NCBI GenBank assembly: GCA_944323475.1 | Contig: CALUSQ010000002.1 | Span: forward strand, 1-64,000 | DNA: 64,000 nt | Reading direction: 5' to 3' | Source: Candidatus Gastranaerophilales bacterium | GTDB lineage: Bacteria; Cyanobacteriota; Vampirovibrionia; Gastranaerophilales; Gastranaerophilaceae | In this document: positions 7,794-16,949 of the stretch, piece after piece | Position numbering within the stretch: the first letter of the stretch is position 1 | Layout of the letters: every line of letters begins with the position of its first letter | Position numbers and translations under genes: made by a program | Notes under the pieces: generated by a model | Told to the model about the DNA's origin: nothing | What the model saw: the letters and a program-made list of their open reading frames with translations, nothing else | Databases searched by the model: none

Positions 7794-9593
7794 TTATGCT
7801 ATTAATTCTTTTGATTCTTCGGTAATTAATTTATTTTTTGTATTTCCGTTATATAATTCTTCTATTTTTTCTTTTTGAGTTGTTGTATCTAAAGTGCTAT
7901 TTGAAAGAATTCTTCCAATATCTTCTTCATTATTATTAATTTTACTTTCTCTGGTCATTTTTATTGCAGCATTAGCTCCATACTTTTGTGTTAATGCTAT
8001 TATGTTGTTCAAATTTGTTTCATTATTAGCTTGTTCAATCATTTCTGCTAATTTTGTATTATCAATAGATGCTGAAGCATTTTTAAGCTTTTCAACTTTT
8101 TTGGGATCTTTTATTAATGCTTCTAAGATTTTTCGATCACCGCTATATTTTTTTATTTGTTCATAAAATTTAGGATTATTCTCAATTTCGTTTAACATTG
8201 AGCTTCCTAATGTTGTGCCATATTTCTTTACCAACGTTTCAAGTATTTCATTTTTATTGTATGATTCTCCATTTATAGTTATGGTTTCTGATGATGAAAC
8301 GTTTATTATTTCATTTGAATCTGATTCAGTATTTTGATTAGTGTTAATTAATTCAGAATTTTTATAATATTCATTATATATATTTTCTTTTGCTTCGCTA
8401 TTATATGATGAATCAGTGGTATATTCAGAACTATTTTCTGGTTCTATTACTATATTGTTTTCTGCATTATGTGTACTTTGTTCTAATATTTTTTCACTAT
8501 CATAATCTGTATATTCAGAATAGTATTTAACATTTTTTTCATATTTGGCACAGTATTCTTCTGATTTATCAACCAAATAGTTTGAGGTATTGTTTACTTG
8601 TCCTGCGGTAAATTTATCAGTCCCATCACTATTTTTTGCAGTTGTCGTATACAAAATAGTTTCTTCCATATTGGGATTTTGAAACAAATTTTCTGTAGTA
8701 TTGTCTAAGTATTCATCTGTCATATCGTTTTTTTTAGCAACAGCCATCATTGTGTCTTTGAGTTCTTCTTTGTTTGTCATTCTGTTGCCAACATTTATGA
8801 TTGTTGAACCTTTATATTTAACATTATTATAAGAATCTCTAATTGATTCTAATTCTTGTGTGTTTGCTAAGAATTGGTCAGCTTTGTCAGTATTATTTTG
8901 CATTATTCCTAATGCATTGAGTACATCATTCTCATCATATAATTTTTTTCCTGGTGATTGATTCATTTCTACGAAGTGCATAGTATGGTCTTTGATTTCC
9001 GGGGTATCTGCTATGCCAGCACCTATACTGGCAACCCCTTCTGAGCTAAAATCTGCTCTTTTTTCTCTGATTTCATCCATGTTTTCTGCAACTTTGCCTG
9101 CATAGTAAACGCTTTCACTTTTTGCCAATTCCCAAGCTTCAGAAATACCTTCTTTGAATAATGTTTTGAATACATTACCTACTCGCTTAAAAAAGCCTGA
9201 CCCTTCTTTTTCTGCAATTTTTTGTACACCTGCAAAAATATCATCTGCAGATAAATTCTCTTGTGCAACAAGATTTAAAAAGGCTTTTAAATCTTTTTTA
9301 TCTTGTAAAAATACTTTTAATATGTCTTTTTGTTGCTGCGTAAAATTGATCCCAAGTTCATCTAAAATCTTTGAAGGATCTTTTTTATATTTTTTTATTA
9401 GTTTATCTATATCTATATTTCGTTTGGTTTTGGTATTATTAACTGTATCTGATGCAGAACCTTGAGCACCTGCTTCAGGCACTGTTTTGTCAAAGATAAC
9501 AATTTCAGAGCCGTTTGCATTTGCTTCTGAAGTTTTTTGAGCAAACGGATTCGTATAAACTTTTAAGCTGTCATTAGCTGCAATGATGCTCAT
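7794..9593 (-). CDS. Large lineage-specific protein, unknown function
   Basis: A 599-residue protein of no family I recognise. There is no signal peptide and no strong membrane span. Residues 1-50 look disordered and 55-160 are charged and helical (DIDKLIKKYKKDPSKILDEL, then QQKDILKVFLQDKKDLKAFL). The middle is rich in Asn, Ser, Thr and Glu, and the C-terminal third is helical again. Two segments resemble each other: KIDKxxKKYxxxPSKILDELGI near 50 and NEILETLVKKYGTTLGSSML near 450, possibly a divergent internal repeat. An AAAGGAT ribosome-binding site precedes ATG 9593. Its style resembles the unknown proteins at 51434 and 53888. Confidence 0.75.
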   Translation of the reverse strand: MSIIAANDSLKVYTNPFAQKTSEANANGSEIVIFDKTVPEAGAQGSASDTVNNTKTKRNIDIDKLIKKYKKDPSKILDELGINFTQQQKDILKVFLQDKKDLKAFLNLVAQENLSADDIFAGVQKIAEKEGSGFFKRVGNVFKTLFKEGISEAWELAKSESVYYAGKVAENMDEIREKRADFSSEGVASIGAGIADTPEIKDHTMHFVEMNQSPGKKLYDENDVLNALGIMQNNTDKADQFLANTQELESIRDSYNNVKYKGSTIINVGNRMTNKEELKDTMMAVAKKNDMTDEYLDNTTENLFQNPNMEETILYTTTAKNSDGTDKFTAGQVNNTSNYLVDKSEEYCAKYEKNVKYYSEYTDYDSEKILEQSTHNAENNIVIEPENSSEYTTDSSYNSEAKENIYNEYYKNSELINTNQNTESDSNEIINVSSSETITINGESYNKNEILETLVKKYGTTLGSSMLNEIENNPKFYEQIKKYSGDRKILEALIKDPKKVEKLKNASASIDNTKLAEMIEQANNETNLNNIIALTQKYGANAAIKMTRESKINNNEEDIGRILSNSTLDTTTQKEKIEELYNGNTKNKLITEESKELIA

Positions 9594-9709
9594 TTTCTCT
9601 ATTTATCCTTTAGTCTCTCTTAATACCCAAGTTTAAAGTCTAGTTCTTATATATATAAAGTATATTCTTTTTATTTGATTGCTAATTAATTTAAATATGT
9701 AACAAAATA

Positions 9710-9739
9710 TTAAGCTCTATAAAGACTTATAGAGCTTAA
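9710..9739 (-). terminator. Stem-loop terminator after the 9764 gene
   Basis: A perfect 13-bp stem (TTAAGCTCTATAA with TTATAGAGCTTAA) around the loop AGAC. It lies 25 bases after the stop of the minus-strand gene at 9764. The trailing T tract is weak. Confidence 0.6.
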
Positions 9740-9763
9740 TTATTAGATATTTATTTTTGTATT

Positions 9764-11533
9764 TTAGATATATTTTTGTGCCATTGCTTCGGCATAATCA
9801 GCTTGTCTTAGGACAGCATCAATTCTCGCTGATCTTGAAGTTGATGAATTAATATTATTTTCCGGCCCTAATATTGGATTTGGTATATATGTTCTTTTAA
9901 TTCCAGCATCGGGCGATTGTAAGCTGCTTGATGCTGATATTGGTTGATTTATCGGCTGTGATGCTAATGTATTATTTTTCATTTGATTCATAGTGTTTAA
10001 CAAATTGCCTGGCTGTGAAGCCTGTTGAGTTGTCTGAAATTGTGTTGTGTTATTGTTATGTTGAATTTGATTTTGTGTATTGACTTGGGGTGCCGCATTT
10101 GTTTGTTGTGATTGCTGTTTTTCTTGTTCTTCTTTTAATTTTTCTCTTTCAAGAGTTTTTGTTGGTTTGCCAAAGATAGCATATGATATTTTCTTAGCTG
10201 TTCCTGAGAAGATAGGTATAACAACACCCATAATCAGTGCAACCCTGCCAGCCCAACCTAAACCTACTTTTAGTCCATATGGGATTTTAGCAAGAGAAGT
10301 TGCTAGTTTGCTATTTTTAAGTGGTTTTAGTGTTTCTTTTATTCTTCCGTATCCGACTAGTTTACCAATCCATTTTATTGGTTTTTGATACCATTTTGTG
10401 TTAGCTTTTGCTGCATTTTTCAAATTCTTTATGTAATTAGTCATTTGTTGATAACGATGCATATTTCCGTTTTTAGCAGCTTCATTTGCTATTTTAATTG
10501 CTTTTCTATATTTTTCAACATTAGCTGGGCTCATGCCAATGTATTTTAAACCTGCTAGGTGGTTAACAACTCTGACTTGGATGCCCATTGTTGCCATAAA
10601 TGCCATCAATTCTGTTAATGAGGCCATGAATGTTGAGAATTTTTCGCCTTTTTCAGCTTTTGAGGCTTCACTTATTGATTGTGCAATCATTAATGCTTGG
10701 ATAAGGATTGCTCCTTTACCTGAGAACATTCCGTTTGTTAAACATTCTACAGCTCTCATCATGTAGCCTGATGTTTTTTGTCCAAGTGTTTTTCCTGCTA
10801 CTTTATAGTTATCAATTAAAGTCTTTTTATTGATAATTTCTTGCAATGATGATTTATTTTTAATTAGTCCTAAGCCCCATATTGGTCTATTAGACATAAC
10901 TTCTTTTAAGTTTGCACCTGAATTTTTAATAGTATTAACAATCTCATCAACATATTTATATGATTCTTTTTCTGCTTTTTTAATTATCGAATCAAAGGCT
11001 GTAAAGCCAGGATGAGCTTCTTTATATTTTTTCATTACTTCAAGTGCTCTTGTAGCAATGTGACCATTTGCACCTACAGCTTGAGCTTGAGCTGTTGGGC
11101 CGGCTAGTGATGGCTTTCTGAATAGTGTTCTTAATATTTCTGAATTGTTTACTCTATTTTTTGCAGCTGTTTTTATTCTTTTGAAAAAATTTGTAATGTT
11201 TTGAGCTTTTGGGGTTGATGCATATCTGTCTACGAAATTTTCTATATTTTTAAAAACCGTTTTATCATAATCGTTTTTTAATAGAGGATTATTTATGTAG
11301 TTGTTTATTCCTATTAGTGCAGCAGTACTGGCTGCTGTGGCAGCAACAAACTTAACTGGATTTTCCTGTTTTGTGCTGGCAGCTTTTATTAAAGGATTAT
11401 TTTGTGCTACAGAGCTTCCAGTAGAAATTGGAGTATTACCTGCTGAAAAATTTGGATCATATTGCTGTTGAATATACTGATTCTTTGAGTATATTGGCAT
11501 ATTTTGTGGTAAATTTGATATATTTTGAGACAT
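9764..11533 (-). CDS. Lineage-specific membrane protein with disordered ends, unknown function
   Basis: About 589 residues from the ATG at 11533; a GTG at 11557 is too close to a TATAAT box at 11566-11571 to be the start. The first 60 residues and the last 130 are low-complexity (Gln/Asn/Ser/Pro, with QEKQQSQQTNAAPQ). The middle has hydrophobic segments (FVAATAASTAALIGI near 70, FSTFMASLTELMAFMATMGI near 305, and GLGWAGRVALIMGVVIPIF near 430). Many Lys/Ala helices lie between them. I recognise no catalytic motif. It may be a membrane-anchored structural protein, but that is a guess. Confidence 0.72.
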   Translation of the reverse strand: MSQNISNLPQNMPIYSKNQYIQQQYDPNFSAGNTPISTGSSVAQNNPLIKAASTKQENPVKFVAATAASTAALIGINNYINNPLLKNDYDKTVFKNIENFVDRYASTPKAQNITNFFKRIKTAAKNRVNNSEILRTLFRKPSLAGPTAQAQAVGANGHIATRALEVMKKYKEAHPGFTAFDSIIKKAEKESYKYVDEIVNTIKNSGANLKEVMSNRPIWGLGLIKNKSSLQEIINKKTLIDNYKVAGKTLGQKTSGYMMRAVECLTNGMFSGKGAILIQALMIAQSISEASKAEKGEKFSTFMASLTELMAFMATMGIQVRVVNHLAGLKYIGMSPANVEKYRKAIKIANEAAKNGNMHRYQQMTNYIKNLKNAAKANTKWYQKPIKWIGKLVGYGRIKETLKPLKNSKLATSLAKIPYGLKVGLGWAGRVALIMGVVIPIFSGTAKKISYAIFGKPTKTLEREKLKEEQEKQQSQQTNAAPQVNTQNQIQHNNNTTQFQTTQQASQPGNLLNTMNQMKNNTLASQPINQPISASSSLQSPDAGIKRTYIPNPILGPENNINSSTSRSARIDAVLRQADYAEAMAQKYI

Positions 11534-11620
11534 AATCTGACCTATAACATCTTCCACTTATTATAATAAAAACATTTTATTTATTTTTCTTGTCTTATTA
11601 ATAATCTATTATTAATTTAT

Positions 11621-11664
11621 CGTAACAAAAAAGGCTCGAATTATATCGAGCCTTTTTTGTTACG
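11621..11664 (-). terminator. Strong Rho-independent terminator after rplI
   Basis: A perfect 19-bp inverted repeat (CGTAACAAAAAAGGCTCGA and its complement) with the six-base loop ATTATA. The A/T tracts inside the arms allow termination in either direction. It lies 12 bases after the rplI stop. Confidence 0.9.
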
Positions 11665-11676
11665 TTCAACAAACTT

Positions 11677-12183
11677 TTATTCTTCTGTTGTTTCTTCAAC
11701 TTCAGGAGTTTCTTCAATTTCTGATTTAATAACTTCTGAAGCTGTAACAATTACAGGTAATTCTGTTTTAACTTTAGATGTTAATTTTATTAACATTTTA
11801 AATTCGCCTACTTTATTGATAGCAGCATCAAGAGAAATAATTTTTCTATCAATAGAAGTGCCGAGTTTTGCATTTAATTCTTCTGCTAATTTTTTAGTTG
11901 TAATTGTACCAAATAGTTTACCAGTTTCACCTGCTTTAGCTGAAAGTTCAAGTTTTTCTAAAGCTTCGATTTTTTTTGCTAATTCAAGAGCTTCTTGGTG
12001 AAGTTTTTCTTGTTTTGCTTTAATTCTTGCTAAATTTTGTTCTCTGTTTTTTAGTGCTCCATCTGTTGCAATTTCAGCAAAATTTTGTGGAATTAAAAAG
12101 TTTCTTGCGTAGCCGTCTTTTACAGTAACTACATCGCCGGCTTCGCCAACATTTTGAACATCTTTTCTTAAAATAACTTGCAT
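11677..12183 (-). CDS. rplI: 50S ribosomal protein bL9
   Basis: bL9 binds 23S rRNA near the L1 stalk. The N-terminal domain is clear: MQVILRKDVQNVGEAGDVVTVKDGYARNFLIP (given here in parts: MQVILRKDVQNVG, then GDVVTVKDGYARNFLIP). A long connecting helix (about 45-75) and the C-terminal domain with GKLFGTITTKKLAEEL follow. At 168 residues it is about 20 longer than usual because of an acidic Glu/Thr tail after residue 148. It is transcribed alone rather than with rpsF, ssb and rpsR, which are not nearby. Confidence 0.95.
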   Translation of the reverse strand: MQVILRKDVQNVGEAGDVVTVKDGYARNFLIPQNFAEIATDGALKNREQNLARIKAKQEKLHQEALELAKKIEALEKLELSAKAGETGKLFGTITTKKLAEELNAKLGTSIDRKIISLDAAINKVGEFKMLIKLTSKVKTELPVIVTASEVIKSEIEETPEVEETTEE

Positions 12184-12336
12184 ATTTTATTCTCCTTTAA
12201 ATATTGTTTTTAAAAAAACGTTATTAAAACTATCACATATTAATAAAAAATATGTGACAAGTAATATCGTAATAGAAACATATTGAATTGTCACCTGTTT
12301 TCAGTAATTTTTTTTAATTATTGTATAATTTTTGTA

Positions 12337-14136
12337 ATGATTAGTGATGTAAAAAAAATTGAATTACTTGCTCCGGCAAAAAATAAAGAATGTGCATTTG
12401 CTGCAATCAATGCAGGCGCAGATGCTGTATATCTCGGTGCTAACAGCTTTGGCGCAAGAAAAAATGCAGGAAATTCTATACATGACATTGCAGAAATTAT
12501 TGAGTATGCCCATAAATTCCTTGTAAAAGTTTATATTACTGTAAATACAATATTTTTTGATAATGAACTTGCTGAGGTTGAAAAACTTATATGGCAATTA
12601 TATGAAATTGATGTTGATGCAATAATTTTTCAGGATTTTTCATTTTTTAATATGAATCTGCCACCAATTATTCTTCATGCCAGTACTCAATGTAATAATG
12701 ATTCTTTGGAGAAAATTAAATTTCTAAAAGAAATGAATGTTCAAAGAGTAGTTTTGCCAAGAGAGTTTTCTCTTAATCAAATTAAAAATGTTATTTCAAA
12801 TATTGATATAGAAACAGAAGTGTTTGTGCATGGTGCATTATGTGTTAGTTATAGTGGTCAATGCTATTTTAGCAATTATATAGGTGGCAGAAGTGCAAAT
12901 AGAGGTGAATGTGCACAGCCTTGCAGAAAAAAATATTCTTTAATTGATTCAGATGGTAATGTTTTACTTAAAAGCAAATATTTGTTGTCCATGAAAGATA
13001 ATAATTTGTCAAATCATTTGATTGAACTCATTGATGCAGGAGTTACATCATTAAAAATTGAAGGCAGACTTAAAGATAAAGATTATGTAACTAATGTTGT
13101 ATCTTATTATAGAAAAGCTCTGGATAATATATCAATTGATTTAAGAGCTTCAAAAGGTGTTATAAAAACTGATTTTGAACCAGATATTTATAAAACTTTT
13201 AACAGACAATATACAAATTTTTACTTTGATGAGAATAGAAAAGAATTTATTAATGCAGCAACTCCCAAATTTTGTGGTGAAAAAATTGGAAAAGTTTTAT
13301 TTATAAAAGGCAATACATTAAAATTGGATGTTGATAATAAGATAAATGTTTCTGACAAAATAACTTATTTTGATAAAAATAATGATTTGTCAGGTACTAC
13401 TATTACTAAAGTTAGTGGTTCTGGTGTAGAGGTTTTAGATGTTGGCTCTATTACACCTGGAACAATTTTATTTAGAAATTATGATTCTGAATTTTATAAG
13501 TCACTTGATTCTTCTGTATTCCTGAGAAAATTGCCTATTGATATTTATGTTGACAACAATAAAATAGTTTTTAAATCTTTTGGATGTAATATTGTTGAAT
13601 ACAATTTTTCTTCAAAATTTGAGATTGCAAACAACGTTGACAATGCTAAAAAAAATATAAAAAAACAATTGTCAAAGCTTGGTGATACAGAGTTTTGCTC
13701 AAGCAATATTGATATAAGTAATGACTTTAATTTATTTATACCAATTTCTAAAATTAATGAGATTAGAAGAGTGTTAGTCTCTGATTTACAAAATATATCA
13801 GTTGATAATTATGTAAAACTGCTAAGAAAGATTCCTTTAAAAACACTAGATTATCCTATTCGTGATTTAGATTATTCTTTTAATATTTCTAACAAGAATG
13901 CAAGAGAATTTTATCAAAAATGTAATAGCAATGTAATTGAGTTTTCTCCTGAGATTAGTGGTAAAAAAACAGGTATTAACTTAATGAAAACAAAACATTG
14001 TTTAAGAGATTATGCAAATATATGTCTAAAACATACTAGATTTGAAAATGATCTTTATTTGTTAGATGAGTATGGCGTAAAGTATCCTTTAGAGTTTGAT
14101 TGTAAGAATTGCGTAATGTACATTAAATCGCCATAA
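12337..14136 (+). CDS. U32 family protein (RlhA/TrhP-like RNA hydroxylation factor)
   Basis: A U32 'peptidase' family protein, nowadays known mostly as iron-sulfur proteins for tRNA, rRNA or ubiquinone hydroxylation. The N-terminal domain has KIELLAPAKN and NAGADAVYLG. The four-cysteine cluster motif lies in LCVSYSGQCYFSNY and RGECAQPCRKKY at about 165-195. LKIEGRLKDKDYV follows. The C-terminal half fits the DUF3656-type extension, so RlhA (23S rRNA C2501) or TrhP (tRNA ho5U34) is the likeliest role. The ATG at 12337 is preferred over an upstream in-frame ATG because a TATAAT (12324-12329) ends seven bases before it; the mRNA is probably leaderless. Confidence 0.85.
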   Translation: MISDVKKIELLAPAKNKECAFAAINAGADAVYLGANSFGARKNAGNSIHDIAEIIEYAHKFLVKVYITVNTIFFDNELAEVEKLIWQLYEIDVDAIIFQDFSFFNMNLPPIILHASTQCNNDSLEKIKFLKEMNVQRVVLPREFSLNQIKNVISNIDIETEVFVHGALCVSYSGQCYFSNYIGGRSANRGECAQPCRKKYSLIDSDGNVLLKSKYLLSMKDNNLSNHLIELIDAGVTSLKIEGRLKDKDYVTNVVSYYRKALDNISIDLRASKGVIKTDFEPDIYKTFNRQYTNFYFDENRKEFINAATPKFCGEKIGKVLFIKGNTLKLDVDNKINVSDKITYFDKNNDLSGTTITKVSGSGVEVLDVGSITPGTILFRNYDSEFYKSLDSSVFLRKLPIDIYVDNNKIVFKSFGCNIVEYNFSSKFEIANNVDNAKKNIKKQLSKLGDTEFCSSNIDISNDFNLFIPISKINEIRRVLVSDLQNISVDNYVKLLRKIPLKTLDYPIRDLDYSFNISNKNAREFYQKCNSNVIEFSPEISGKKTGINLMKTKHCLRDYANICLKHTRFENDLYLLDEYGVKYPLEFDCKNCVMYIKSP

Positions 14137-14142
14137 TTACAT

Positions 14143-14175
14143 AAAAAAACGGGTTAATATTTAACCCGTTTTTTT
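14143..14175. terminator. Bidirectional Rho-independent terminator between the U32 gene and nusA
   Basis: A 15-bp perfect stem (AAAAAAACGGGTTAA and complement), loop TAT, with A and T tracts on the two sides. It serves the plus-strand U32 gene and the convergent nusA. Confidence 0.9.
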
Positions 14176-14191
14176 TTATTGAATAATTTAT

Positions 14192-15418
14192 TTATTCTTC
14201 GTCTTGTGAATCAGCTTCTTCATCAGAAACTTCTTCTACCATATCTTCTGCATCTATACCATATTCTTCTTCATGAATTGGTTCTTCTTCATCGAAGTCG
14301 GCTTGTTCATCAATATATTCATCATCTTGAGGAGCTTCTTCATATTGCGATTGATAAGCAGCTTCAGCTTGTGACTCATTTTTGATATCTATTTTCCAGC
14401 CTGTAAGTTTGTGAGCTAATCTTACATTTTGCCCTTCTCTGCCGATTGCAAGACTAAGTTGATCATCAGGCACAATAACAAGAGCTTCATGTGCATTTTC
14501 ATCATCAGCTAATATATCAACAGATATGATTCTTGCTGGAGACAAAGCATTTACGATATATTCTACTGGATCTTCAGACCATCTTACGATATCAATTTTT
14601 TCATTTTTTAATTCTCCGACGATAGTTTGAATTCTTGAACCTCTAGGTCCTATACAAGCGCCAACTGAATCAATTTCAGGGTCATTGGAATGTACAGCAA
14701 GTTTTGTTCTGTAACCTGCTTCTCTTGCAATTGATTTAATTTCAACAATGCCGTCTTCAATTTCCGGAACTTCTAATTCAAAAAGCTCTCTTACAATTTC
14801 GGCATGTGCGTGAGAAACGATTACTTGTGGTAGTCTGTTTGTTTCTTTTACATTAAGAACAAAAACTCTGATTCTATTACCTGGCTTGTAGTATTCACCT
14901 GGGATTTGTTCTCTGAATGGCAATATTGCATCAGTTTTGCCAATATTAACAAACACATTTCTGTTTTCAACACGCTGTATTATGCCTGTTGTTAGTGTAC
15001 CTTTCTTTTCCATAAATTCATCAAGAACCATTTTTCTTTCAGCTTCTCTGATTCTTTGAGTAATGACTTGTTTTGCTGCTTGTGCTGCAATACGACCAAA
15101 GTTTTCCGGTGTAACTTCTATTTTTACTTCATCTTCAAGTTCTACATCGTCATCAATTTCTTTTGCATCTTTTAATGAAATTTCAAGATTATCATCTTCT
15201 ACATTTTCAACAACTAATTTTGTTCTAAAAACACCAATTTCACCCGAAACTTCATCAAGAATTGCTTCTACATTAGGGGCATCTTTCGCTTTTATATGTT
15301 TTTTGTATGCAGCAACCAAAGCATCTTTAAGAGATTCGATAATAACTTCTTTTGAGATACCTTTTTCTCTTTCTAATTCTTCAGTTGCTTCAAACAGTGC
15401 TGTACCAATTTTAATCAT
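14192..15418 (-). CDS. nusA: Transcription termination/antitermination factor NusA
   Basis: NusA binds RNA polymerase and nascent RNA to control pausing and termination. The 408 residues have the N-terminal RNAP-binding domain (EREKGISKEVIIESLKDALV), an S1 domain near 130-200, and two KH domains with the signatures VGACIGPRGSRI (about 245) and SLAIGREGQNVRLA (about 315). Instead of the acidic AR repeats of E. coli there is a 60-residue Glu/Asp-rich tail. It follows rimP by 21 bases, the usual rimP-nusA order; infB is not present downstream, which is unusual. Confidence 0.96.
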   Translation of the reverse strand: MIKIGTALFEATEELEREKGISKEVIIESLKDALVAAYKKHIKAKDAPNVEAILDEVSGEIGVFRTKLVVENVEDDNLEISLKDAKEIDDDVELEDEVKIEVTPENFGRIAAQAAKQVITQRIREAERKMVLDEFMEKKGTLTTGIIQRVENRNVFVNIGKTDAILPFREQIPGEYYKPGNRIRVFVLNVKETNRLPQVIVSHAHAEIVRELFELEVPEIEDGIVEIKSIAREAGYRTKLAVHSNDPEIDSVGACIGPRGSRIQTIVGELKNEKIDIVRWSEDPVEYIVNALSPARIISVDILADDENAHEALVIVPDDQLSLAIGREGQNVRLAHKLTGWKIDIKNESQAEAAYQSQYEEAPQDDEYIDEQADFDEEEPIHEEEYGIDAEDMVEEVSDEEADSQDEE

Positions 15419-15439
15419 CTTTTTCTCCTTATTAAATTT

Positions 15440-15928
15440 TTAGATATCATCTATATGTAATTGAGCTCTAAGTATTTTATCTTTTGGAATAATAAGTCTT
15501 TTGTTATCATCAAGTTTTTGAACAGTGAGTCCGTTTTCGATGTCATAATCCAATATTTTGCACAAGAAATGTTTTTCTTCTGTTCCATCAACAAGTGATT
15601 TTAATTTTAAATCTATAACTTTGCCGTTAAAAATTATAAATTCTTTATCTGATTTCAATTTTCTGTCCAACCCAGGTGAACTTACTTCAAGATAAAATTT
15701 TATCGGAATTAGTTCATCTAAAAATGGGTTAAGACTTCTTGACACATTTTCACAATCGTCTAACGTGACACCTTCATTTTTGTAGAGGAATATTCTCAAG
15801 TACCATTTGCCTGATTCTTTTGTAAAATCAACTTCTAAAGGTATAACACCATAACGCATTGCAGTGTTTTCAACTAAAGGAATGAGTTTTTCTATTATTT
15901 CATTTTTATTAAAATTTCGTTGATCCAT
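15440..15928 (-). CDS. rimP: Ribosome maturation factor RimP
   Basis: RimP assists late 30S assembly. The 162-residue protein has the N-terminal alpha/beta domain (VDFTKESGKWYLRIFLYKNE, then VTLDDCENVSRSLNPFLD) and the family motif FYLEVSSPGLDRKLKS at about 93-108, followed by the Sm-like C-terminal domain. It heads the rimP-nusA operon. Its promoter (16008-16035) and a terminator-like hairpin in the leader (15967-15995) suggest attenuation. Confidence 0.95.
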   Translation of the reverse strand: MDQRNFNKNEIIEKLIPLVENTAMRYGVIPLEVDFTKESGKWYLRIFLYKNEGVTLDDCENVSRSLNPFLDELIPIKFYLEVSSPGLDRKLKSDKEFIIFNGKVIDLKLKSLVDGTEEKHFLCKILDYDIENGLTVQKLDDNKRLIIPKDKILRAQLHIDDI

Positions 15929-15966
15929 AATTAATACTCATATCCTAAAAATTGTAACCATTTATG

Positions 15967-15995
15967 AAAAAAAGAAACGGGTACACCGTTTCTTT
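15967..15995 (-). terminator. Terminator-like hairpin in the rimP-nusA leader (possible attenuator)
   Basis: On the minus strand a perfect 10-bp stem (AAAGAAACGG/CCGTTTCTTT, plus positions 15971-15980 and 15986-15995) with a five-base loop is followed by a run of seven T. It lies after the rimP promoter and about 40 bases before the rimP start, and no minus-strand gene precedes it, so it would stop rimP-nusA transcription early. Confidence 0.65.
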
Positions 15996-16007
15996 CTCAA
16001 TACAAAT

Positions 16008-16035
16008 ATAATAACATTAAATTAAAATTTTTCAA
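16008..16035 (-). promoter_or_regulatory. Probable rimP-nusA promoter
   Basis: Minus-strand TTGAAA (16030-16035) and TATTAT (16008-16013) with a 16-base spacer. Transcription should start near 16000, just before the leader hairpin. Confidence 0.55.
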
Positions 16036-16145
16036 GATTGTCTTGTTATTAATCTTAATTATTTCTTAATTTAAATTTATAGACTCTAAAATTTATTGAG
16101 TTATAATTTATTTGTAATGTTAGTTTTGGAGTTTTAACCATATAT

Positions 16146-16916
16146 ATGGAAAAGAATATTATAAGAGCGATAGATTTCAATTGTAATCTTGCTGAAGTTA
16201 GTAATATGGCTCACAATGACAATGAATTTCAACTTGTTGATTATGTTAGTTCTGTAAATGTTGCATGTGGAATATCATCAGGTACACCATTGTCAATTAA
16301 GAGTGCTATTGAATTTTGCAAATTTAAGAATAAAGTAATTGGTGCAAGCATAGAGCTACCGAATTCTGTAATAAATCCTTTAGAATTATCGGAAGAAGAT
16401 ATAGAAGCTATTGTATTATATCAATTAGGTGCAATTTCTTCATTTGCTAAAGCCTATAGTTTAAATATTGAGCATGTTAGACCAAGTGGTTTAATGTACA
16501 AATTAGCTGCATCTGATTTAGAATTTTCTTTAAAAATTGCTAAAGCTATCAAGAAATTTAGCAAATGGTTTTTGTATTATGGCGAATCTTGCGATGTTTT
16601 GGAAGAGGTTTCTAATCAATTAAATATAAATATTGCCAGAGAAATTTGCATAAATAAAAATTACAATAATGGTTTAATAAATTTTGATAAACCTGACATT
16701 AGTGATACGGATTATGAATTAAGCAGGATTCAACGTATTGTTAATTCATTAGAATTAGAAAATGAAGATAAATCAATTTCTAATGTAAAAGTCGATACTC
16801 TTCACTTTTCATCTAAAGCAAATAACACTTTAGAATTGTTATCTAAAGCTTCAGATATTGTTGTACCAAGACCAGTTAACTTTAATTATGCAGCTTTATC
16901 TGGTTGGGTTGATTAA
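16146..16916 (+). CDS. LamB/YcsF-family protein, divergent (5-oxoprolinase subunit A-like)
   Basis: The 256-residue protein starts AIDFNCNLAEVSN, then VSSVNVACGISSGTP and KVIGASIELPN, which follow the LamB/YcsF (PxpA) pattern of a metal-dependent deacetylase-like barrel. The family's usual motifs DLGE and CGFHAGD are changed to NLAE and CGISSGT, so His and Asp metal ligands appear lost. It may be catalytically inactive or have a different substrate. PxpB and PxpC partners are not nearby. It has a TTTTGGAG ribosome-binding site and a TATAAT at 16105-16110. Confidence 0.6.
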   Translation: MEKNIIRAIDFNCNLAEVSNMAHNDNEFQLVDYVSSVNVACGISSGTPLSIKSAIEFCKFKNKVIGASIELPNSVINPLELSEEDIEAIVLYQLGAISSFAKAYSLNIEHVRPSGLMYKLAASDLEFSLKIAKAIKKFSKWFLYYGESCDVLEEVSNQLNINIAREICINKNYNNGLINFDKPDISDTDYELSRIQRIVNSLELENEDKSISNVKVDTLHFSSKANNTLELLSKASDIVVPRPVNFNYAALSGWVD

Positions 16917-16949
16917 TTTTATGTTTATTAGAATAGCAGGAGAATAGCC

